From the NCBI GenBank assembly GCA_002702895.1, contig PACX01000006.1, positions 1 to 63,969 of the forward strand: a DNA stretch of 63,969 nucleotides. The letters run 5' to 3'. The stretch comes from Flavobacteriaceae bacterium. Its GTDB lineage: Bacteria; Bacteroidota; Bacteroidia; Flavobacteriales; Flavobacteriaceae. Made by a program: the position numbers and the translations under genes. The notes under the pieces were generated by a model. It was not told where the DNA came from. It searched no databases and saw only the letters and a list, made by a program, of their open reading frames with translations. Of this stretch, positions 58,460 through 63,969 are shown piece by piece. Positions within the stretch are counted from its first letter, which is position 1; every line of letters starts with the position of its first letter.

Positions 58460-59517
58460 TCTACACTTAACATTTCATGATTATCATAATTACGTAAAAT
58501 ATAATCAAATGAAGCTTTCATGATTTGCCCCATATTGTTAGCCTTTTTAAAATTTTTATCATGCGTTAGATTGTAAATTTGTTGAGATAATAATTTAATA
58601 TTTTTTTTATTTGAAATTTTATCACTTAACATACATTTAAGCAATTTTTTTGATCTAATTTCTGAACTTAATATTCTTTTTGCAATAATTGATCTCTCCT
58701 CGATTTTATATTGATCAACTGAACTTTTTTGTAGTTTTTCTTTAATTATCTCAATTATTCTTTTATTTTCTTTAAAAAATTGTGGTCTATAAATTTGTAA
58801 ATTACCTTCATAACATTGTTGATCAAAATCTATTGCTCTAATCTTGTAAACAACCTGATCAAAATCATGTGTAGGTATGATAACATAATTATATGATCTC
58901 ATATCTCCTAATAATCTAATCATACATCTTTCATTAAATTTTACAAATTCTTTAGCAATTTGTGATTTTTCTAATTCATTACAATTAGGCAAAAAATCAT
59001 CAAAAAATTCATCTCCAGGAATTCCAGTTATATGTTCTTCAATTAAAGTATTTTGAAAAACTAAGAAATTTAAATTGTAAGGAGATAAAATATGTTCAAG
59101 TTCCAGACCATAAATTCTTGATGCATCTGCTTTTTTTACATAGAAATATGTAAAATTGTCATTTAAAATATTTCTAATTTTTACTCTAAAAGGCTTAGAA
59201 TTTCCAAAAGTACAATAGTCAATAGCATCTACATTTAAGAACTTTATATTATCTGAATTACCATCGGAGTGTAATATATTATATACTTTTTTTAAATTTT
59301 CATCGATTTCTTTTCTTTCAAAGTCCGAATAAAAAACTCGTACCCATAATGTATCAATTTCCTTATTATTATAAACTGAAACTGATCCGGAAAATCTTTT
59401 TAAATCATCATAAAAAATTGGAATAATTATTTTTCTATTAAATGAAGCTAAATAATGATCTAAAACCTTATTTATTTTAAAAGAAGGTTTCTTTTTTGAC
59501 ATCAGTTTATTATTCAT
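58456..59517 (-). CDS. conserved flavobacterial protein with kinase-like motifs
   Basis: A 353-residue protein without signal peptide, which I recognise as highly conserved in Flavobacteriaceae but unnamed. It shows a kinase-type order: a strand with lysines (YFYVKKADAS, Lys128/129), a Glu-bearing helix (YGLELEHILS), a hinge-like stretch (LIEEHITGIPGDEF), a catalytic-loop analogue GDMRSYNYV (Asp205, Asn210) and a DFG analogue RAIDFDQ (Asp230). This suggests an atypical protein or small-molecule kinase. The substrate is unknown. It is transcribed alone, divergent from uvrB. Confidence 0.8.
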   Translation of the reverse strand: MNNKLMSKKKPSFKINKVLDHYLASFNRKIIIPIFYDDLKRFSGSVSVYNNKEIDTLWVRVFYSDFERKEIDENLKKVYNILHSDGNSDNIKFLNVDAIDYCTFGNSKPFRVKIRNILNDNFTYFYVKKADASRIYGLELEHILSPYNLNFLVFQNTLIEEHITGIPGDEFFDDFLPNCNELEKSQIAKEFVKFNERCMIRLLGDMRSYNYVIIPTHDFDQVVYKIRAIDFDQQCYEGNLQIYRPQFFKENKRIIEIIKEKLQKSSVDQYKIEERSIIAKRILSSEIRSKKLLKCMLSDKISNKKNIKLLSQQIYNLTHDKNFKKANNMGQIMKASFDYILRNYDNHEMLSVD

Positions 59518-59569
59518 ATAATATTTTATTCAAAGTTAACTTATTTATTATTTTAGAAAGTTATTATAT

Positions 59570-59577
59570 TAAATTTG
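59570..59577 (+). promoter_or_regulatory. -7 box before uvrB
   Basis: TAAATTTG matches the Bacteroidota -7 consensus exactly, 19 bases before the TTG start of uvrB. Confidence 0.45.
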
Positions 59578-59596
59578 AATAAAATTAATTTTTATT

Positions 59597-61570
59597 TTGT
59601 TTGATTTACAATCTGAATATAAACCTACCGGAGATCAACCTGAAGCAATAGATAACCTAGTTAATGGTATTAATAATAACGAAAAGTTTCAAACACTAAA
59701 AGGGGTAACTGGTTCTGGAAAAACTTTCACTGTTGCTAACGTAATAAATTCTGTTAATAAACCAACTTTGGTTTTAGCACACAATAAAACTTTAGCTGCT
59801 CAATTATATACAGAATTTAAAAAATATTTTCCCAATAATGCTATTGAATATTTTGTTTCGTATTACGATTATTATCAACCTGAAGCATATCTTCCCATCA
59901 CTGGGACATATATTGAGAAGGATTTATCAATTAATGACGAAATTGAAAAACTAAGATTAAGTACTACCTCATCTCTTCTTTCTGGAAGAAGAGATATAAT
60001 TGTTGTTGCTTCAGTTTCCTGTCTTTACGGAATTGGTAATCCAATTGAGTTTAAGAAAAATATTATTGAAATAAATAAAAATCAAACTATTTCAAGAACA
60101 AATTTATTACATAAACTAGTTCAAAGTCTTTATTCTAGATCAAATACAGATTTAGAAATTGGATCTTTCAGAGTTTCTGGAGACATAATTGATATTTTTC
60201 CAAGCTATGCAGACCATGCATTTAAAATTCATTTTTTTGGAGATGAAATTGATGAAATTGAAATTTTTGATCCCTTAACTAATAAAAAAATTGAAAATTT
60301 AAATAAATTATTTATTTATCCCGCTAATATGTTTGCAACATCACCAGATGTTTTACAAAATGCAATGAATAAAATTAGGGAAGATCTTTCAAATCAAATA
60401 AATTATTTCAAAGAAATAGGCAAATACCTAGAAGCAAAAAGATTAGAAGAAAGAACAAATTTTGATTTAGAAATGATAGCTGAACTAGGTTATTGTTCTG
60501 GAATAGAAAATTATTCTAGATATATTGATGGACGCGAACCAGGCACAAGACCTTTTTGTTTATTAGATTATTTTCCAGATGATTATTTAATGGTTATTGA
60601 TGAAAGTCATGTAACATTACCACAAGTTCATGCTATGTATGGTGGAGATAGAAGTAGAAAAGAAAACTTAGTAGAATACGGATTCAGACTTCCAGCGGCT
60701 CTTGATAACAGGCCATTGAAATATGAAGAGTTTGAACAAGTTCAAAATCAAGTTATTTATGCTAGTGCAACACCTGCTGATTATGAAATGCTTAAAACTG
60801 AAGGCATTTTTATTGAACAAATCTTACGACCAACAGGACTACTAGATCCTATTATTGAAATAAGACCAAGTAAAAATCAAATTGACGATTTGATAGATGA
60901 AGTTCAGATAAGAGTTGAAAAAAATGAACGTACTTTAATTACAACATTAACAAAAAGAATGTCTGAAGAATTAGTTAAATTCTTAAGTCAAATAGAAATA
61001 AGATGTAGGTATATTCATAGTGATATTGAAACCTTGGAAAGAGTTGAAATAATGCAAGGATTAAGAAAAGGTTTATTTGATGTATTAGTTGGAGTTAATC
61101 TTTTAAGAGAAGGGCTAGATTTACCTGAAGTTTCATTAGTTATCATTTTGGATGCAGATAAAGAAGGATTTTTAAGAAGCCATCGATCCTTAACACAAAC
61201 AATTGGACGAGCCGCAAGAAATATAAATGGAAAAGCTATAATGTATGCTAATAAAATAACTAAGAGTATGCAAAAAACTATTGATGAAACTAATTATAGA
61301 AGAAAAAAACAAAATAATTATAATACTAAATATAATATAGTTCCTACTCCACTAAATAAAAATATTTCTAATTTTTTTATAAGTGATGAAAATAGTTCAG
61401 ATCAACCTGTTAAAGATGAATTAATAACTAAAAAAATAAAAAACTTATCAAAAAAAGAAATAGAAAAAGAAATAAGAAAATATCGCTCAAAAATGGAAAA
61501 AGCAGCAAAAAGCTTAGATTTTATTGAGGCTGCAAGATTCAGAGATATAATAAAAGAATTGAAAGATTAA
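59597..61570 (+). CDS. uvrB: excinuclease ABC subunit B
   Basis: A 657-residue nucleotide-excision-repair helicase with a TTG start. It has the normal N-terminus (SEYKPTGDQPEAID), the Walker A GVTGSGKTFTVANV, the beta-hairpin YYDYYQPEAYLP, the box DESHVTLPQ and QTIGRAARN, and a C-terminal UVR domain (MEKAAKSLDFIEAARFRD) that binds UvrC. No SOS-type box was recognised before it. A hairpin follows the stop. Confidence 0.96.
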   Translation: MFDLQSEYKPTGDQPEAIDNLVNGINNNEKFQTLKGVTGSGKTFTVANVINSVNKPTLVLAHNKTLAAQLYTEFKKYFPNNAIEYFVSYYDYYQPEAYLPITGTYIEKDLSINDEIEKLRLSTTSSLLSGRRDIIVVASVSCLYGIGNPIEFKKNIIEINKNQTISRTNLLHKLVQSLYSRSNTDLEIGSFRVSGDIIDIFPSYADHAFKIHFFGDEIDEIEIFDPLTNKKIENLNKLFIYPANMFATSPDVLQNAMNKIREDLSNQINYFKEIGKYLEAKRLEERTNFDLEMIAELGYCSGIENYSRYIDGREPGTRPFCLLDYFPDDYLMVIDESHVTLPQVHAMYGGDRSRKENLVEYGFRLPAALDNRPLKYEEFEQVQNQVIYASATPADYEMLKTEGIFIEQILRPTGLLDPIIEIRPSKNQIDDLIDEVQIRVEKNERTLITTLTKRMSEELVKFLSQIEIRCRYIHSDIETLERVEIMQGLRKGLFDVLVGVNLLREGLDLPEVSLVIILDADKEGFLRSHRSLTQTIGRAARNINGKAIMYANKITKSMQKTIDETNYRRKKQNNYNTKYNIVPTPLNKNISNFFISDENSSDQPVKDELITKKIKNLSKKEIEKEIRKYRSKMEKAAKSLDFIEAARFRDIIKELKD

Positions 61571-61598
61571 AAAAGGGAGGGTTTAATCCTCCCCTTTT
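61571..61598. terminator. bidirectional intrinsic terminator (uvrB / hsp20)
   Basis: GGGAGG (61575-61580) and CCTCCC (61588-61593) pair around a 7-base loop. A T-rich stretch follows in the plus direction and an A-run precedes it, so it can serve both convergent genes. Confidence 0.85.
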
Positions 61599-61600
61599 AT

Positions 61601-62023
61601 TTATTTTTTTACAGTTATAATTTTCTTAGGTCTATTATGAAACTCTTTTCTTTTTGGTAAAGTAATCGAAAGAATTCCATTTCTGTAAAAAGAATCAATC
61701 TTATCTAAATCAATAGATTCAGGCAATTCAAATGATTTTGTAAAAGAAGAATATCCAAACTCTTTTACAGTGTAATTATATTTAGACAATTCTTTTTCAT
61801 CTGTTGTAGATATTGTTAATAATCTATTTTCAATCTCAACATTAAAATCATTATTCTTTTTTCCAGGAATAGCAAGTTCTAAAATGAATTCTTTATCATT
61901 TTCCTTAACATTAAAAGATGGAATGTTATAAGAATTATAAGGAACATTTATATCCCAGTTATTTTTGAAAAATTCATCAAAAATTAAAGGAAAAAAAGAT
62001 GATTGTTTTTTAATTAAGTTCAT
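61601..62023 (-). CDS. Hsp20/alpha-crystallin family small heat-shock protein
   Basis: A 140-residue chaperone of normal length. The alpha-crystallin domain runs from about residue 35 (YNIPSFNVKENDKEFILELAIPG) through FSRNG-like FYRNGILSITLPKR near the C-terminus. The last residues KKIITVKK carry the I-x-V motif that drives oligomer assembly. It holds unfolded proteins in soluble form under heat stress. The region before it has unusual repeated elements. Confidence 0.93.
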   Translation of the reverse strand: MNLIKKQSSFFPLIFDEFFKNNWDINVPYNSYNIPSFNVKENDKEFILELAIPGKKNNDFNVEIENRLLTISTTDEKELSKYNYTVKEFGYSSFTKSFELPESIDLDKIDSFYRNGILSITLPKRKEFHNRPKKIITVKK

Positions 62024-62067
62024 AATGTATTTTTTAAGTTAAACAAATATTTATGATTTGAATAATA

Positions 62068-62138
62068 CAAAATGAATGCCATACAAAATTATATGCCAAA
62101 ATGTCTTATTTTTTCAAATTAATAATGACAAAATGTCA
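62068..62138. promoter_or_regulatory. three phased CAAAATG elements before hsp20
   Basis: CAAAATG occurs at 62068-62074, 62097-62103 and 62129-62135, about 29 and 32 bases apart. The latter two belong to inverted repeats TGNCA-AAA-TGTC (62094-62106 and 62126-62138). They precede hsp20 by 45-115 bases and follow the sucC stop. A stress-regulator operator is possible. I do not recognise the site. Confidence 0.45.
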
Positions 62139-62142
62139 ATTA

Positions 62143-63333
62143 TCAGATAAGTTCTTGAATTTTATTTGCCGCTTCTTGAAACCCTACAGCACTGTAAACC
62201 TTAAAACCACAATTATCAATGATATCTTTTGCCGCCTCCGAATTAGTGCCCTGAAGTCTAACTATTATTGGAACATTAATTGAACTACCCATATTATTAA
62301 AAGCATCTACAATTCCCTTAGCGACCCTATCACATCTGACTATGCCGCCAAAAATATTTACTAAAATTGCTTTTACATTTTGGTCTTTTAATATTAATCT
62401 AAAAGCAGTTTCAACCCTTTTAGCATCAGCAGTTCCTCCGACATCTAAAAAATTTGCTGGTTCTCCTCCAGATTGTTTTATTAAGTCCATGGTTGCCATT
62501 GCTAAGCCAGCTCCATTTACCATACATCCTACATTACCATCTAAATCTACATAGTTTAAACCCACAGATCTAGCCTCAATTTCTACAGGGTTCTCCTCCT
62601 TAAGGTCTCTCCAAGATTGATAATCATTATGCCTAAATAATGAATTATCATCCAAAGTAACTTTAGCGTCAACTGCCAAAATTTTATTGTCAGAAGTTTT
62701 TAAAACAGGATTTATTTCAAAAAGAGATGCATCAGACAAAACATATGATTTGTAAAGATTAGAAATAAATTTAACCATTTCTTTAAAAGCCTGACCAGAT
62801 AAACCCAAATTAAATGCAATTTTTCTAGATTGAAAAGGAATAATTCCAATTAATGGATCTATATCCTCATAAAAGATTAATTCTGGAGTTTTTTCAGCTA
62901 CGGATTCTATATCTACACCACCTTCCGTAGAATACATTATCATATTTTTACCTGTTTCTCTATTTAATAATATTGAAATATAATATTCTACTGGTTGAGA
63001 TTCGCCTGAATAATACACATCTTCAGCTATTAAAACTTGATTAACTAGCTTTCCTTCTTTAGAAGTTTGAGGAGTAATTAAATGCATTCCAAGAATTTCA
63101 CAAACAACATCTTTCAAATCATTAATGTTTTTAGCAATTTTAACTCCACCACCTTTTCCCCTTCCTCCAGCATGTATCTGAGCTTTTACAATAAACCAGC
63201 CTGTTCCCGTTTCCTTAATAAGCTTATTAGCTACATTTATGGTGTTTTTTTTATCTGATAAAACATATCCTCTTTGAATACCAACACCTTGTTCAGCTAA
63301 TATTTTTTTTCCTTGAAATTCATGCAAGTTCAT
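62143..63333 (-). CDS. sucC: succinyl-CoA ligase beta subunit (ADP-forming)
   Basis: A 396-residue ATP-grasp subunit with N-terminal MNLHEFQGKKILAEQGVG, the ATP-binding GGRGKGGGVKIA, the metal-site FEINPVL and C-terminal FGGIVRCDRVAKGI. It makes succinyl-CoA or, in the tricarboxylic acid cycle, ATP and succinate. The alpha subunit sucD is not adjacent on this strand. It is divergent from lysA. Confidence 0.96.
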   Translation of the reverse strand: MNLHEFQGKKILAEQGVGIQRGYVLSDKKNTINVANKLIKETGTGWFIVKAQIHAGGRGKGGGVKIAKNINDLKDVVCEILGMHLITPQTSKEGKLVNQVLIAEDVYYSGESQPVEYYISILLNRETGKNMIMYSTEGGVDIESVAEKTPELIFYEDIDPLIGIIPFQSRKIAFNLGLSGQAFKEMVKFISNLYKSYVLSDASLFEINPVLKTSDNKILAVDAKVTLDDNSLFRHNDYQSWRDLKEENPVEIEARSVGLNYVDLDGNVGCMVNGAGLAMATMDLIKQSGGEPANFLDVGGTADAKRVETAFRLILKDQNVKAILVNIFGGIVRCDRVAKGIVDAFNNMGSSINVPIIVRLQGTNSEAAKDIIDNCGFKVYSAVGFQEAANKIQELI

Positions 63334-63401
63334 ATTTTCAATTTGAAAAGCTAAAATAATAAAGAATTAATAAAAGAAGAGTGAGTTCTTAATTTTTTAT
63401 A

Positions 63402-63419
63402 TTGTTATATATATAACAA
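63402..63419. promoter_or_regulatory. 18-base perfect palindrome between sucC and lysA
   Basis: TTGTTATATATATAACAA reads the same on both strands. It lies 68 bases before the lysA start and 69 bases after the sucC start codon on the other strand. It may be a dimeric repressor site, but the core is simple AT sequence. Confidence 0.35.
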
Positions 63420-63475
63420 AATGTTTTATTTTTATAATATAACTTTTTTTTTTAAAATGTAAAACATGGTTTTTT

Positions 63476-63483
63476 TAAGTTTG
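63476..63483 (+). promoter_or_regulatory. -7 box very close to the lysA start codon
   Basis: TAAGTTTG matches TAnnTTTG and ends 4 bases before the ATG at 63488, the same spacing seen before fur. Confidence 0.4.
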
Positions 63484-63487
63484 AATT

Positions 63488-63969
63488 ATGAAAAAAAGCA
63501 AATTATTAGAAACTGCAAAAAAATTCGGAACACCAGCATATATATATGATACAACAAAGATTTCATCTCAATATAAAAGACTTATAAATTCTTTTAATTC
63601 AGTTAAGAAATTACAAATTTATTATGCTGTAAAAGCATTATCAAACCTGTCTATATTAAAATTCATTAACTCTCTAGGGGCTGGAATTGATACTGTTTCA
63701 ATTCAAGAAGTTATAATTGGAATTAAAGCAGGATTTTCACCAGAAAAAATAATTTATACTCCCAACAGTGTGTCAATTGATGAAATTAGCAAAGTTTCTA
63801 AAATGGGTGTGAAAATAAATATTGATAACCTAAATTTATTAGAACAGTTTGGAAATTTATATCCAGAAATACCTGTTTGTATTAGAATCAATCCTCATGT
63901 TATGGCAGGCGGAAATAATAAAATTTCTGTTGGACACATAGATTCTAAATTTGGAATAAGCATTCATCA
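63488..63969 (+). CDS. lysA: diaminopimelate decarboxylase, 3' partial
   Basis: Only the first 160 residues are in the window. They show the fold III PLP decarboxylase start: FGTPAYIYD, the PLP lysine in YYAVKALSN, GAGIDTVSIQE, and VCIRINPHV with VGHIDSKFGIS. It makes lysine from meso-diaminopimelate. The final step fits with dapD earlier in the window. The rest of the gene lies beyond the right edge. Confidence 0.93.
   Translation, partial: MKKSKLLETAKKFGTPAYIYDTTKISSQYKRLINSFNSVKKLQIYYAVKALSNLSILKFINSLGAGIDTVSIQEVIIGIKAGFSPEKIIYTPNSVSIDEISKVSKMGVKINIDNLNLLEQFGNLYPEIPVCIRINPHVMAGGNNKISVGHIDSKFGISIH

Noticed and set aside
62068-62138. CRISPR-like array
   Set aside because: The repeated unit is only about 7-13 bases with three copies and no long regular repeats, so it does not resemble CRISPR.
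62101-62283. Plus-strand frame over the 3' end of sucC
   Set aside because: It overlaps the conserved end of sucC antisense and includes the CAAAATG elements, with no domain.

Overview
This window looks like chromosome of a marine Bacteroidota bacterium of the class Flavobacteriia. The evidence is a SusC/SusD polysaccharide-uptake pair, many secreted lipoproteins, promoter boxes of the Bacteroidota type TAnnTTTG, the gene order zapA / 6S RNA / rny, and several TTG starts. The DNA is clearly very AT-rich (judged by eye, not counted). Genes are packed tightly. Seven convergent gene pairs end within a few bases of each other or overlap, which suggests a compact genome. I saw no tRNA, rRNA, CRISPR array, insertion sequence or prophage. 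No gene-free stretch exceeds 300 bases; the longest, 4946-5227, holds only a possible gene remnant.

Region 1 (1-8264) is mixed accessory and catabolic: a 5'-truncated BNR_4 beta-propeller protein, an APH-fold small-molecule kinase, an isovaleryl-CoA-dehydrogenase-like enzyme, a GH18 lipoprotein, an azurin-like copper lipoprotein, a secreted TPR/NTF2-like protein, a three-gene set of small membrane and secreted proteins, and a divergent TetR regulator with a palindrome between them.

Region 2 (8265-31295) is a polysaccharide utilization locus (PUL). On the minus strand lie a GH2 beta-galactosidase, SusC, SusD, a terminator-like hairpin, an unusual small lipoprotein that is only a TonB plug domain, two sulfatases and a carbohydrate esterase. 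Four more sulfatases follow on both strands. The last one runs into galE, galK and galT. The likely job is to import an acetylated, sulfated, galactose-containing glycan, strip its acetyl and sulfate groups, cut off galactose and feed it to glycolysis by the Leloir pathway. The exact substrate cannot be read from the sequence. No endo-acting enzyme, sulfatase-maturation enzyme, sugar transporter or PUL regulator was found here.

Region 3 (31288-63969) is housekeeping: rny, 6S RNA, zapA and a ZapB-like coiled coil; an M23 peptidase; a cysteine desulfurase and ornithine aminotransferase; an rRNA/tRNA methyltransferase and an M48 protease; a Rel/SpoT enzyme; fur-purA-ostA-aminotransferase; a TPR protein; two tandem DUF368 lipid-carrier transporters overlapping aroE and a DUF349 protein; ruvX-def-mazG; dapD-tsaC-cca-ctaA; a conserved kinase-fold protein; uvrB; hsp20; sucC; and the start of lysA.

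The most interesting items are the stand-alone plug lipoprotein in the PUL, the kinase-fold protein at 58456-59517, a Fur protein that has lost its zinc cysteines, the structured 6S RNA, and repeated CAAAATG elements before hsp20.
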